Source: Roseovarius sp. UBA6167 (GTDB taxonomy: Bacteria > Pseudomonadota > Alphaproteobacteria > Rhodobacterales > Rhodobacteraceae). From it: DNA of 25,427 nucleotides. Below are positions 6,758-15,537 of the stretch, one piece after another (position 1 is the stretch's first letter; each line of letters begins with the position of its first letter). Below the pieces are notes generated by a model that saw only the letters and a list, made by a program, of their open reading frames with translations, made no database searches and was not told the DNA's origin. The stretch is from positions 72,794 through 98,220 of the forward strand of contig DIUD01000076.1 in the NCBI GenBank assembly GCA_002428225.1, given 5' to 3'. The position numbers were made by a program, and so were the translations under genes.

Positions 6758-8089
6758 TCAACGGAAAGCGACAAGCTGCCCCTTTTTCGACACCACGTAG
6801 AGCGTGCCGCCCGCCACCACCGGGTTGGAGGTCGCGCCGCCGGGCAATTCGATGCTGCGCACCAGCCGGCCCGAGACCGGATCGAACATCCGCAACCTGC
6901 CATCCGCCGAGGCGACGATCAGCTGCCCGCCCGCGATCACCGGGCCATAATGGCCGATGATGCCGGCCTGCCGTCTCGGCTTGCGATCGGTAAAGAGTGG
7001 CAGGGCGTGGCCCCAGATGCGGCTGCCATCCTCGACCGAGAGGCGCACCAGCTCGTTGCGGTCGCTCACCAGGAAAACCGAGTCGCCCGCCGCCCAGACG
7101 GGGTTGAGCGGCCCTTCCTCGGCGGTCCAGAGGCGCTTGCCGCTGCCGAGGCTGAGCGCGACCATCCGGCCCGCATGGCTGCCGACGATGACGCGCTCGC
7201 CCACCACGACCGGATCGCCGGTGATGTCGCGTACGCGCCCGCTGGCCACGCCAAGCCGCTCGCCTGCGATCTGCGCGTCCCAAAGGCGAAGCCCGCCCTT
7301 GCGGAACGCGCCATGGACCTCGCCGGCGCCGAAGGCGAAGATCGCATATCTGTCGGTGATCGCCGGGGCCGGCCCGCCCAGCACATTGTGGATGTCGGGC
7401 GTGCCAGCCAATTGCCAGCGCACCCGGCCGGTCTCGGTGTCGATCGCCCAGGCGACCTCGTCGCCCGCGACCACGTAAACGAGGCCGTCATGAACCGAGG
7501 GCGAGGCGGTTGTGGGCGCGGCGAGGCGCTGTTGCCAGATCACCCCGCCGGTGGCCGGGTCGAGCGCCGAGATCAGGCCGAAATTAGACACCACAAAGAG
7601 CTTGCCCTCGCCAAAGGCCAGCCCGCCGCCGCTGATGGTGTTGGCATTCTGGCCGGGCGGGGTCAGATCGCGCGTCCACAGAACCTGACCGCCGGTCGAG
7701 ACCGCCGTTACCCGCGCCAGCGCATCGAGGGCAAAGACGCGCCCGCCCGCCACTACCGGATCGGCGGTGATGCGCACACGCCGCCCGTCGCCGGTGCCGA
7801 TATTGGCCGACCAGGCCAGTGCGGGCGCGGCGGACAGCGCGGGATGCGCGGGCCGGCCTATGGGCGTGCCGTGGCGCTGGCGCCATTCGGGATTGGCCTC
7901 GGCGGCGGGCAGCGCGAGGGGCAGGGCGCGATTGACCGGCGTTTCGGCCGCCTGTGCGCGCCGCGCCTCGGTCTGGAGCACCTCGCGGATGTTCTCGCGC
8001 TCGCCCGGAAGGATCGGATCCTTCTTGGTGCATCCCGCGAGGGCAAGGGCCGCAAGTGCCCCGAAAAGAACCGTTTTCACCGCCGCCAC
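6758..8089 (-). CDS. bamB: BamB-like outer membrane assembly lipoprotein (PQQ-type beta-propeller)
   Basis: 443 residues. A signal peptide ends in a lipobox, LALAGC, with Cys20 the likely lipidated residue. The rest is a repeated propeller pattern (GGRVFALDALARV, GKLFVVSNFGLISALD, DGLVYVVAGDEVAWAID, GTLYVVSKKGQLVAF), as in BamB of the BAM complex, which folds beta-barrel proteins into the outer membrane. The start is GTG: 8089 is used, but an in-frame GTG at 8080 gives an equally good signal peptide. It lies between the yfgM-like gene (34 bp upstream) and der, the same order as in E. coli, which strengthens the BamB call. Confidence 0.88.
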   Translation of the reverse strand: MAAVKTVLFGALAALALAGCTKKDPILPGERENIREVLQTEARRAQAAETPVNRALPLALPAAEANPEWRQRHGTPIGRPAHPALSAAPALAWSANIGTGDGRRVRITADPVVAGGRVFALDALARVTAVSTGGQVLWTRDLTPPGQNANTISGGGLAFGEGKLFVVSNFGLISALDPATGGVIWQQRLAAPTTASPSVHDGLVYVVAGDEVAWAIDTETGRVRWQLAGTPDIHNVLGGPAPAITDRYAIFAFGAGEVHGAFRKGGLRLWDAQIAGERLGVASGRVRDITGDPVVVGERVIVGSHAGRMVALSLGSGKRLWTAEEGPLNPVWAAGDSVFLVSDRNELVRLSVEDGSRIWGHALPLFTDRKPRRQAGIIGHYGPVIAGGQLIVASADGRLRMFDPVSGRLVRSIELPGGATSNPVVAGGTLYVVSKKGQLVAFR

Positions 8090-8123
8090 TGCCGCCCCCG
8101 TTTGTCTCTTGTGCTGCGCCGCC

Positions 8124-8810
8124 TTATCGACCGGCGGGCAGGTCGTCTCCGAGGCCGCGCATCACGGGCGGCTCCTCGCCCAGTGCCACAATCACCCGTG
8201 TCGCACGGCGGCGCAAGGCTGCTGTTGCCTCGGCGTCCATGCTCAGCGCCGCCAGGCGCTCCAGCGCCGCGTCGCGCGCGCCGGTCTCGATGTCGATGAG
8301 CGCAAGCTGTTCCTCGGCCAGAAGCCGCAAGAGGCCGTTGCCCGCGGCCAGCGGCGCGAGCCGCGCGCGGCGCTCCTCGGCGCTCAGCCCCGATCCGGGC
8401 AGGGCCGCTGCCTTGAGCGTGGCGATCTGGCGATAGACCGGCGGCACGCCGGTGCTGTCGGCCACCGCCAGAAGCCGCGCCGCCGCACCCGCCGGGTCGG
8501 TATCGGCGATGGTGGCGGCGGCGAGAAGGTCGCGGATCGCCGCGCCGCCGGGTTCGGGGGCCTCGATGGCGTCGAGCGCCGCCGCGCGCCCGTCCGTGTC
8601 GGAGGCTGCAAGTGCCGCGAGAATGGCGTCGCCGAACGCCGCGGCGCGGGCCTGCGCCTGCGCCTTGCGCCATTCGTTCCAGGCCGCGCCGCCCACCAGG
8701 AGAAGGATCGCCAGCACCGCGATCCAGCCATAGCGGCGCATCAGCGCATAAAGCCGGTCGCGGCGCACCTCTTCGGTGACTTCCTCGATGAAACTGTCGG
8801 TATTGCTCAC
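8124..8810 (-). CDS. YfgM-like tetratricopeptide-type membrane protein
   Basis: 228 residues. A cytoplasmic N-terminus (about 25 residues, with EEVTEEVRRDRL) is followed by one membrane helix (about 28-44) and a long Ala-rich helical periplasmic region like the TPR-type domain of YfgM, a SecYEG/periplasmic chaperone partner in E. coli. The start is GTG at 8810, supported by AAGGGG about 8 bases upstream; reading farther upstream gives no family-like sequence. First gene of the yfgM-bamB-der cluster. Assignment rests on topology, length and gene order, since TPR repeats in this group are poorly conserved. Confidence 0.75.
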   Translation of the reverse strand: MSNTDSFIEEVTEEVRRDRLYALMRRYGWIAVLAILLLVGGAAWNEWRKAQAQARAAAFGDAILAALAASDTDGRAAALDAIEAPEPGGAAIRDLLAAATIADTDPAGAAARLLAVADSTGVPPVYRQIATLKAAALPGSGLSAEERRARLAPLAAGNGLLRLLAEEQLALIDIETGARDAALERLAALSMDAEATAALRRRATRVIVALGEEPPVMRGLGDDLPAGR

Positions 8811-8835
8811 GCCGCACCCCTTGCCGGTTTGGTCT

Positions 8836-8864
8836 CTCTTAACGTGATGCCCCGGCCCTGCCAA
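8836..8864 (-). promoter_or_regulatory. Possible promoter of the yfgM-bamB-der operon
   Basis: On the minus strand TTGGCA (8864-8859), a 17-base spacer and TAAGAG (8841-8836). Transcription would start near 8829, about 19 bases before the GTG start of the yfgM-like gene. The -35 is good and the -10 only fair. Confidence 0.35.
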
Positions 8865-8938
8865 GGGGCGCGTGGCGGGTGCTCTGGGCCTGTCGCATGG
8901 CTCATGCTAAGGGAAGGTGATATAACGAAAGGCCCTTC

Positions 8939-10147
8939 ATGACCCCGTCCCCCATGCGCCCCGGCGAATTCATCGCCCTCATGGCGATGATGATTGCAAC
9001 CGTGGCATTTTCCATTGACGCCATGTTGCCCGGCCTGCCGCATATCGCCGAGGCGCTCAGCCCCGAGGCCCCGAACCGTGCGCAGCTTGTCGTCACCGCG
9101 TTCCTGGCCGGGCTGGGCCTTGGCACCTTTATCGCGGGGCCGCTCTCGGATTCGTTCGGGCGCAGGCGCGTGATCCTGTGGGGGGGCGTGATCTACATGG
9201 GCGGCGCGGTGATGGCGATGGTGGCGCAATCGCTCGAGGCGCTGCTGCTTGCCCGCGCGGTGCAGGGGCTGGGGGCGGCGGCCTTTCGTATCGTCTCGAT
9301 CGCGATCATCCGCGACATGACCTCGGGGCGCGAGATGGCGCGGTTCATGTCCTTCGTGATGACGGTCTTTGCCCTCACCCCTGCCGTTGCGCCGCTGATC
9401 GGGGCGGGGTTGATCGCGCTGGCGGGCTGGCGCGCGGTCTTTGGCGCCTTCGTGGTCTTTGCGCTTGTCCTGTCGTCATGGATGATGCTGCGCCTGCCCG
9501 AACCGCTGCCGCCCGAGCGCCGCCGCCCGTTCCGCCTGGGGCCTCTGGGGATGGCCGCGCGCGAGGTGGTGGCCCATCCCGTCACCCGCCGCGCGATCAT
9601 CGTGCAGATGCTTGCGATGACCACGCTGTTTACCTCGCTGTCGATGGTGCAGCCGGTCTTTGACGAGACCTTCGGGCGTGGGTCGGAATTTCCCTTCTGG
9701 TTCTTCGGCATGGCGCTGGTGGCGGGCTGTGGCAGCTTTGTGAACGGACGCCTCGTGATGCGGCTGGGCATGGTGCGGTTGGTGCACGCGGCGCTTGTTG
9801 TGCAGGCGGCGCTCTCGGTGCTGGCCATTCTCGTCTGGCAGGTCGGCCTGCCGCCGGGCGCGCAATTTGCCGTCTTTGTGATCTGGCAAGCGGGCGTGTT
9901 CATGCAGGCGGGCTTTACGCTGGGCAATCTCAACGCGCTGGCCATGGCGCCGATGGGCGCGATCGCGGGCATGGCTGCAAGCGTCACCGGCGCGGTGGCC
10001 ACCGTGGGCAGCGTCGCGCTGGCCATTCCCATCGGGCAGGCATTTGCCGGCACGCCGATGCCGGCGCATCTCGGCGTGCTGGGCGCGGTGCTGGCGGGGC
10101 TTGTGATCCTGCGCCCGCTGCGCGGCACGCTGGCGGAAGCCGCGTGA
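8939..10147 (+). CDS. Bcr/CflA family multidrug efflux MFS transporter
   Basis: 402 residues, about twelve hydrophobic segments. Typical drug:H+ antiporter-1 features are FSIDAMLPGLPHIAEAL in helix 1 and the loop-2/3 motif A GPLSDSFGRRRV near 66-77, with a motif-C-like Gly/Pro stretch (LTPAVAPLIGAGL) in helix 5. These match the Bcr/CflA subfamily, which expels antibiotics such as bicyclomycin or chloramphenicol, or natural metabolites, using the proton gradient. The real substrate is unknown. The ATG at 8939 has AAAGG a short distance upstream. It is divergent from the yfgM operon with 128 bp between, and a TATAAC box at 8921-8926 could be its -10. Confidence 0.88.
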   Translation: MTPSPMRPGEFIALMAMMIATVAFSIDAMLPGLPHIAEALSPEAPNRAQLVVTAFLAGLGLGTFIAGPLSDSFGRRRVILWGGVIYMGGAVMAMVAQSLEALLLARAVQGLGAAAFRIVSIAIIRDMTSGREMARFMSFVMTVFALTPAVAPLIGAGLIALAGWRAVFGAFVVFALVLSSWMMLRLPEPLPPERRRPFRLGPLGMAAREVVAHPVTRRAIIVQMLAMTTLFTSLSMVQPVFDETFGRGSEFPFWFFGMALVAGCGSFVNGRLVMRLGMVRLVHAALVVQAALSVLAILVWQVGLPPGAQFAVFVIWQAGVFMQAGFTLGNLNALAMAPMGAIAGMAASVTGAVATVGSVALAIPIGQAFAGTPMPAHLGVLGAVLAGLVILRPLRGTLAEAA

Positions 10148-10266
10148 GTGTAAAATTTTTGTATACCGTCGCATACTATCTTTCTTCGCGCGCCGTTTTC
10201 GTTTATGAGGCGGACGAGTGACCGAGACTCGCAGCCGTGACCGCATCGACAAGAGGAGTCCCCCCA

Positions 10267-12465
10267 ATGGCCAACACCCCTGACATCATCTATACCAAGG
10301 TGGACGAGGCGCCCGAGCTTGCCTCGGCCTCGCTTCTGCCGATCATCCGCCGCTTTGCCGCCGCTGCCGGTGTCTCGGTCGAGACGCGCGACATCTCGCT
10401 TGCCGGGCGTATCCTTGCGGCCTTTCCCGAGCATCTGAGCGAGGCGCAGCGCGTCAGTGACGATCTCGCCGCGCTGGGCGAACTGGTCAAGACGCCACAG
10501 GCCAATATCATCAAGCTGCCCAACATATCCGCCTCGGTGCCGCAGCTCGTCGCCGCGATCAGGGAGTTGCAGGGCCAGGGCCACGCCATCCCCGACTACC
10601 CCGAGACGCCCGCGAGCGAGGCCGGAAAAGAGGCGCGCGCGCGCTATGACGCGCTCAAGGGCTCGGCGGTGAACCCGGTCCTGCGCGAGGGCAATTCCGA
10701 CCGCCGCGCCGCGAGCGCCGTCAAGAAATACGCCCAGGCCAACCCCCATTCGATGGGCGACTGGAGCGCAGACAGCAAGACCCGCGTCGCCGCCATGACG
10801 GGGGGCGATTTCTACTCGAACGAACGGTCCGCCACGCTCGACCGGGCCGCGACCGCGAAGATCGTGCTGGAAACGGCGGGTGGCGAGATCGTGCTCAAGG
10901 ACGCGGTGAGCTATCCCGCAGGCACCGTGGTCGATGCCACCTATATGAGCGCCGAAGCACTCGACGCCTTCTTTCTTGAGGAAATCGAGCGCACAAAATC
11001 CGAGGACACGCTGTTTTCGCTGCATCTCAAGGCGACGATGATGAAGGTCTCGGACCCGATCATCTTTGGCCATGCCGTGCGCATCTTCCTTGCGCCCGTC
11101 TTCGAGCAGTTCGGCGAGGATATGGCCGCGCTGGGCGTCAACCCCAATTCGGGGCTGGCCGATCTGCTGGCCCGCGTCAAGGACCGCGCCGACATCATAT
11201 CGGCGATCGACGCCTGCCTGGCCGAGCGCCCGCCGCTCTACATGGTTGATTCGGACAAGGGCATCACCAACCTGCATGTGCCTTCGGATGTGATCGTCGA
11301 TGCCTCGATGCCCGCCCTCATCCGCGCGGGCGGCAAGGGCTGGGGGCCGGACGGCAAGGCGCATGATTGCGTCTGTGTCATCCCCGACAGCTCCTACGCG
11401 CCGGTCTATGACGAGACGATCCGCTTCTTCAAGGAAAACGGCAAGCTGAACCCCGCCACCGCCGGCACGGTGCAGAATATTGGCCTGATGGCGCAGAAGG
11501 CCGAGGAATACGGCAGCCACCCCACCACCTTCGAGATCCCCGAGGAAGGCACCGCGCGGATGATTCTCGATGACGGCACCGTGCTGCATTCGCATGAGGT
11601 GAAAAAGGGCGACATCTGGCGCTCGGCCTCGGCGCGCAAGGCACCCATAGAGGATTGGGTCAACCTCGCCATCGAGCGGCAGAAGGCCACGGGCTTCCGC
11701 GCGATCTTCTGGCTCGATGCGGCGCGCGCCCATGACGCCGAGCTTATCGCCCATGTAAAGCCGATCCTTGAGGCCCGCGGCGTGGCGGACAAGTTCGAGA
11801 TCATGGCCCCGCGCGAGGCCACCCGCGCCTCGCTCGAGACGATCACCAGGGGCGAGAACACCATCGCCATCACCGGCAACGTGCTGCGCGACTACCTGAC
11901 CGATCTGTTTCCGATCCTCGAATTGGCCACCTCGGCCAAGATGCTCTCGATCGTCAAGCTGATGAATGGCGGCGGCCTGTTCGAGACCGGCGCGGGCGGC
12001 TCTGCCCCCAAGCATGTGCAGCAGCTTCTGGCCGAGAATCACCTGCGCTGGGATTCCCTGGGTGAGTTCTGTGCATTGGGTGAAAGCCTCAAGTTCCTCG
12101 CCGATGCGACGGACAACGCCCGCGCGCGCATCCTCGGCGAGGCGGTCGAGGCGGCAACCGAAGGCGTCCTCGACAATGACCGCTCGCCCTCGCGCAAGGT
12201 GGGCGAGCCCGACAACCGCGACAGCCATTACTGGTTCGCCCGCTACTGGGCCGAGGCGCTGGCGGCACAGGGCGGGGATGCCGCGCTGGCTGCGGAATTC
12301 GCGCCTCTCGCCAGGGTACTGGCCGAGAACGAGGCCGCCATCGTGGCGGAACTGGCCGCAGCACAGGGCGCGCCCGCCGATATCGGTGGCTATTACCACC
12401 CGGACCCGGTGAAACTCGCCGCCGTGATGCGGCCCTCGGCGACGCTCAACGGCATCATCGGCTAG
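10267..12465 (+). CDS. icd: NADP-dependent isocitrate dehydrogenase, monomeric type
   Basis: 732 residues, the size of the single-chain IDH-II family (about 740) and not the ~400-residue dimeric enzyme. It oxidises isocitrate to 2-oxoglutarate in the citric acid cycle and makes NADPH. Recognisable blocks are LPNISASVPQL near the N-terminus, NPVLREGNSDRRAA (about 136-149), and the cofactor-binding region with GSAPKHVQQL and HLRWDSLGEF (about 578-602), whose His and Arg contact NADP in the Azotobacter enzyme. The ATG at 10267 follows AGAGGAG at proper spacing. Upstream is a 119-bp AT-richer gap with its own promoter-like sequences; downstream is a 126-bp gap. Confidence 0.96.
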   Translation: MANTPDIIYTKVDEAPELASASLLPIIRRFAAAAGVSVETRDISLAGRILAAFPEHLSEAQRVSDDLAALGELVKTPQANIIKLPNISASVPQLVAAIRELQGQGHAIPDYPETPASEAGKEARARYDALKGSAVNPVLREGNSDRRAASAVKKYAQANPHSMGDWSADSKTRVAAMTGGDFYSNERSATLDRAATAKIVLETAGGEIVLKDAVSYPAGTVVDATYMSAEALDAFFLEEIERTKSEDTLFSLHLKATMMKVSDPIIFGHAVRIFLAPVFEQFGEDMAALGVNPNSGLADLLARVKDRADIISAIDACLAERPPLYMVDSDKGITNLHVPSDVIVDASMPALIRAGGKGWGPDGKAHDCVCVIPDSSYAPVYDETIRFFKENGKLNPATAGTVQNIGLMAQKAEEYGSHPTTFEIPEEGTARMILDDGTVLHSHEVKKGDIWRSASARKAPIEDWVNLAIERQKATGFRAIFWLDAARAHDAELIAHVKPILEARGVADKFEIMAPREATRASLETITRGENTIAITGNVLRDYLTDLFPILELATSAKMLSIVKLMNGGGLFETGAGGSAPKHVQQLLAENHLRWDSLGEFCALGESLKFLADATDNARARILGEAVEAATEGVLDNDRSPSRKVGEPDNRDSHYWFARYWAEALAAQGGDAALAAEFAPLARVLAENEAAIVAELAAAQGAPADIGGYYHPDPVKLAAVMRPSATLNGIIG

Positions 12466-12523
12466 GTCGCAGCGGCACCACGCGGGTACGAAAACCGGAC
12501 CCGCGCGCGGGGCTCGATCGGCC

Positions 12524-12552
12524 TTGCGCGCGGTCGGGCCGTGCTTTGTATC
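12524..12552 (+). promoter_or_regulatory. Possible promoter of the MFS-prmA pair
   Basis: TTGCGC (12524-12529), 17-base spacer, TGTATC (12547-12552), ending 39 bases before the ATG of the MFS gene. Modest consensus match, included because the spacing is ideal and position fits. Confidence 0.3.
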
Positions 12553-12591
12553 CCCCTCGCCAAGGTGGATTTATCGGCGTAAAGGACAGGA

Positions 12592-13824
12592 ATGAGCCGC
12601 CAGTTTCCCCTTGCCGATGCCCGGTCGCTGCCGTTCTGGCGGCGTCCGGTGACGCTCCTGTTTCTCATGGCCGCGGCGATGCCGGTGGCCTTTGCCACCT
12701 GGTCGGCGCTTCTGAACAATTTCGTGATCGAGGTGGCGGGGTTCGACGGCTCCGATATCGGCTGGCTGCATACGGTGCGGGAAATCCCCGGATTCCTCGC
12801 CATCGGGGTGATCGCGCTCATCATGGTGATGCACGAGCAGGTGCTGGGGCTGGTTTCGCTCCTGCTGCTGGGGGTGGCGACGGCGCTGACCGCGCAATTC
12901 CCCTCTTTGGGGGGGATATTGACCATCACCATGCTCAGCTCCATCGGCTTTCACTATTACGAGACGGTCAACCAGTCGCTGCAATTGCAATGGCTCGACA
13001 AACTGCGCGCGCCGCAGATGCTGGGCTGGCTGCTGGCGGCCGGCTCTGGCGCGACGTTGGTGGCCTATGTTCTCATCGTGCTGACATGGCGGGCCTTCGA
13101 TCTGAGCTATAACCTCGTCTATATGGTGTCGGGCGGGTTCACGGCGGTGGTGGCGGTGTTCTGCCTGCTGGCCTATCCGCGCTTCGAGGCGCCCAATCCG
13201 CAGGTCAAGAAGATGGTGCTGCGGCGGCGCTACTGGCTCTATTACGCGCTGCAATTCATGGCCGGTGCCCGGCGGCAGATCTTCGTCGTGTTCGCGGGCT
13301 TCATGATGGTCGAGAAATTCGGCTTTGACGTGCACGAAGTTACCACGCTCTTCATGATCAACCTTGTGGTGAACATGGTGGCGGCGCCGCTGATGGGGCG
13401 CGCCGTGTTCCGCTTTGGCGAACGCAACACGCTGACCTTCGAATATATCGGGCTGGCGCTGGTATTTCTGGCCTATGGGGGGATCTACCATTTCGGCTGG
13501 GGGGTGGTGCTGGCGGCGACGCTCTATGTGGTGGATCACATCCTGTTTTCGCTGGCGCTCGCGCTCAAGACCTATTTCCAGAAGATCGCCGATCCCGGCG
13601 ACATCGCCCCGACCGCCGCCGTGGCCTTTACCATCAACCATATCGCGGCGGTGTTTCTGCCTGCGGCCCTGGGCTATGTGTGGCTGGTGTCGCCTGCGGG
13701 CGTCTTCCTTCTGGCGGCGGGCATGGCCTGCGTGTCGCTGGCGCTCGCCTTGATGATCCCGCGCCACCCCGAGCCGGGCAACGAGACGGTTTTCGCACGT
13801 TTCCTGCCCGCCCCCGCCGAATGA
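12592..13824 (+). CDS. MFS transporter of unknown substrate
   Basis: 410 residues with about twelve hydrophobic segments and few charged residues inside them. The first half lacks the usual motif A; the pseudo-symmetric second half keeps a related loop, APLMGRAVFRFGERN (about 265-279). The fold is therefore MFS, but it is not a standard drug exporter. A well-conserved-looking segment, SIGFHYYETVNQSLQLQW (about 117-134), may line the transport path. The ATG at 12592 follows AAAGGACAGGA. prmA starts 18 bp after its stop, so the two are probably co-transcribed, though no functional link is evident. Substrate cannot be inferred. Confidence 0.82.
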   Translation: MSRQFPLADARSLPFWRRPVTLLFLMAAAMPVAFATWSALLNNFVIEVAGFDGSDIGWLHTVREIPGFLAIGVIALIMVMHEQVLGLVSLLLLGVATALTAQFPSLGGILTITMLSSIGFHYYETVNQSLQLQWLDKLRAPQMLGWLLAAGSGATLVAYVLIVLTWRAFDLSYNLVYMVSGGFTAVVAVFCLLAYPRFEAPNPQVKKMVLRRRYWLYYALQFMAGARRQIFVVFAGFMMVEKFGFDVHEVTTLFMINLVVNMVAAPLMGRAVFRFGERNTLTFEYIGLALVFLAYGGIYHFGWGVVLAATLYVVDHILFSLALALKTYFQKIADPGDIAPTAAVAFTINHIAAVFLPAALGYVWLVSPAGVFLLAAGMACVSLALALMIPRHPEPGNETVFARFLPAPAE

Positions 13825-13842
13825 TCCCGAAGGACCGAAAAC

Positions 13843-14715
13843 ATGCCGACATGGACCGCGCTCACCACGCTTGACGACAAGACCCGCGCCGAGGCGCTGG
13901 CGCTGGCGCTGGAGGAGGTTGCGCCCGAACCCACGGGCATCGGCTGTTTCGAGATGGAGGACGGATCGGGCCTGTGGGAGATCGGTGCCTATTTCGAGGC
14001 GCCACCCGATGGGGTCGCGCTGTCGCTGCTGGCGGCGGCGCATGGCGCGCGGCCCTTCACCGTCTCGGAACTGCCCGAGGTGGATTGGGTGGCCAAGGTG
14101 CGCCGCGATCTCTCGCCGGTCGTGGCGGGGCGGTTCTTTGTTCATGGCAGCCATGACGCCGACCGCGTTCCCGACGGGGTCGAGCCGCTCCTGATCGAGG
14201 CGTCGATGGCCTTTGGCACCGGCCATCACGGTACCACGCTGGGTTGTCTGCGCGCACTTGATCGGCTGGCGTCGGCGGGTTTCGTGGCGCGCTCGGTGCT
14301 CGATCTGGGCTGCGGCACCGCCGTTCTGGCAATGGCCGCGGCGCGGATCTGGCCGGGCGTGATGCTGGCCTCGGATATTGACGCGCTGGCGGTCGAGGTG
14401 GCAGAGGTGAATGTGGCCGCCAACGGGCTCACGGGCCGGGTGCGCGTGTTCGAGGCCGAGGGGCTCGCGCATCCCGAGCTGCGCGCGGCAGCCCCCTATG
14501 AGCTCATCTTCGCCAATATTCTCAAGGGACCGCTTCTGGCGCTGGCACCGGCCATAACCGAAAGCCTGAAACCGGGCGGAAAGGTGATTCTGTCGGGCCT
14601 GCTGAACAATCAGGCCGCCGAGGTGATCGGCGCCTATTCGGCGCTTGGAAACCGTCTCGAGCATCACGAGGAGATCGGCGACTGGTCCACCCTGATCTTG
14701 TCTGCGGCGGCGTGA
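13843..14715 (+). CDS. prmA: Ribosomal protein L11 methyltransferase PrmA
   Basis: 290 residues. The signature AFGTGHHGTT (123-132) of PrmA is present, followed by the S-adenosylmethionine site DLGCGT (154-159), the acidic adenosine-binding SDID (177-180), and the substrate-side motif ANIL (224-227, equivalent to the family's N-[IL]-L). PrmA trimethylates several amines of ribosomal protein L11. The N-terminal L11-binding domain (about 1-100) is present, so the enzyme is full length. It follows the MFS gene by 18 bp. A 226-bp regulatory-looking gap follows it. Confidence 0.94.
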   Translation: MPTWTALTTLDDKTRAEALALALEEVAPEPTGIGCFEMEDGSGLWEIGAYFEAPPDGVALSLLAAAHGARPFTVSELPEVDWVAKVRRDLSPVVAGRFFVHGSHDADRVPDGVEPLLIEASMAFGTGHHGTTLGCLRALDRLASAGFVARSVLDLGCGTAVLAMAAARIWPGVMLASDIDALAVEVAEVNVAANGLTGRVRVFEAEGLAHPELRAAAPYELIFANILKGPLLALAPAITESLKPGGKVILSGLLNNQAAEVIGAYSALGNRLEHHEEIGDWSTLILSAAA

Positions 14716-14840
14716 AAACAGGGTTAGAGCCTGCGTTTCCCTGACCGTGGCGTGAATTGACAATGCCTGCGGGGTGAGACCGGCGGTTTCATGCTGCTTA
14801 TGCGAAATACGCGAAATTTGATTTGACCTTGCATCGCGCT

Positions 14841-14855
14841 TTCTGCAACGCAGAA
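14841..14855. promoter_or_regulatory. Inverted repeat TTCTGC-N3-GCAGAA, PhaR-like operator
   Basis: TTCTGC AAC GCAGAA is a perfect 6-bp inverted repeat around 3 bases. It fits the CTGC-N3/4-GCAG form described for the polyhydroxyalkanoate repressor PhaR of Rhodobacter. It lies 87 bp upstream of the Ala/Pro/Lys-rich gene and just downstream of a -35-like TTGACC (14823-14828), a position suited to repression. A tandem GCGAAAT pair (14802-14808, 14811-14817) lies just upstream. Factor identity is inference. Confidence 0.45.
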
Positions 14856-14941
14856 GAAAATGGGCGCATATCACCCGCCCGTCATGGGCAGGCGCTATCA
14901 TGCGCATCATGCTCGCGACCCGACAGGAAGGATCCATCATA

Positions 14942-15487
14942 ATGTTTGCACCCGATTTGCCGCTGAAACTTGCCGCCGCCAGTATCCGGCTGACCGGTTA
15001 CATGGTCGAGACCCAGTTGCGTATTGTCGGGATCGTGACCGAGGCAGGGCTGCGGGCCTCGCCCCTTGCCCCGCTTTTCAAGGTCACGCAATCCCCGACC
15101 GGACAAGCCGCGCCGCCGGCGAGGCCGCGCGCCGCGCGTCCTGCCGTGAAACCCGCCGCCAGGAAGACCGCCCCGGCGAAACCAGCGGCCAAGCCGCACA
15201 AGGAAGTGGTGCCCGCGCCCGGACCCGCGCCAGAGGCAAAGGCCGCTCCGGCAACGATGACCGAGGTCAAGGCCGCTCCCGCGCCAGCGCCGAAGGCGGA
15301 AGCGGCCTCCGCCCCGAAGCCCGCGGCCACACCCGCGCCCGCGACCGCCGCGGCGCAACCAGCGGCCCCTTCCAGCCCGGCACCGGAGGCAGCCAAGGCC
15401 GATCTCGCCGCCGCGCCCAAGCGTCCTCGCGCGCCCTCGGTTCCGCCCACCCTGCCCGAACGCGCGGCAAAAGCCGATCTGGAATAA
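14942..15487 (+). CDS. Ala/Pro/Lys-rich low-complexity protein, possible granule-associated protein
   Basis: 181 residues. The first 45 form one hydrophobic/amphipathic stretch (LPLKLAAASIRLTGYMVETQ, 7-26). The remainder is almost only Ala, Pro, Lys, Arg and Glu, with KPAA-type repeats, and is surely disordered. I recognise no domain. The architecture (amphipathic helix plus KPAA-rich tail) recalls histone-like PHA granule proteins such as PhaF in reverse order, and a PhaR-like operator lies upstream. Together these suggest a phasin-like or other surface-coating role, but this is inference. AGGAAGGA about 9 bases upstream supports the ATG at 14942 over those at 14900 and 14909. An intrinsic terminator follows 10 bp after the stop, so it is a one-gene unit. 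Confidence 0.7.
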   Translation: MFAPDLPLKLAAASIRLTGYMVETQLRIVGIVTEAGLRASPLAPLFKVTQSPTGQAAPPARPRAARPAVKPAARKTAPAKPAAKPHKEVVPAPGPAPEAKAAPATMTEVKAAPAPAPKAEAASAPKPAATPAPATAAAQPAAPSSPAPEAAKADLAAAPKRPRAPSVPPTLPERAAKADLE

Positions 15488-15497
15488 AGGCTCGTGT

Positions 15498-15526
15498 GGC
15501 CGGGTTGCGTTTTTTGCAGCCCGGCC
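15498..15526 (+). terminator. Stem-loop terminator after the Ala/Pro/Lys-rich gene
   Basis: GGCCGGGTTGC (15498-15508) pairs with GCAGCCCGGCC (15516-15526), 11 bp with one G-U pair. The loop GTTTTTT is U-rich, and only a short T stretch (TTTT at 15533) follows, which is weaker than standard. Position 10 bp after the stop supports termination. Confidence 0.55.
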
Positions 15527-15537
15527 ATTCGGTTTTG

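Noticed and set aside
6950..8299. 449-residue plus-strand frame over bamB
   Set aside because: Shadow of the beta-propeller lipoprotein gene; no family motif and no ribosome site.
9193..12399. 1068-residue open frame on the minus strand
   Set aside because: It lies antisense to the Bcr/CflA transporter and isocitrate dehydrogenase, has His/Arg-rich composition typical of antisense frames in high-GC DNA, and crosses their intergenic gap without a ribosome site.
12481..12505. Hairpin CGCGGGT/ACCCGCG after isocitrate dehydrogenase
   Set aside because: Seven-base stem with an 11-base loop and no following T-run; too weak to call a terminator.
12571..14940. 789-residue open frame on the minus strand
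   Set aside because: Antisense to the MFS transporter and prmA, both of which have clear family motifs; the translation is low-complexity and His/Gln/Arg-rich.
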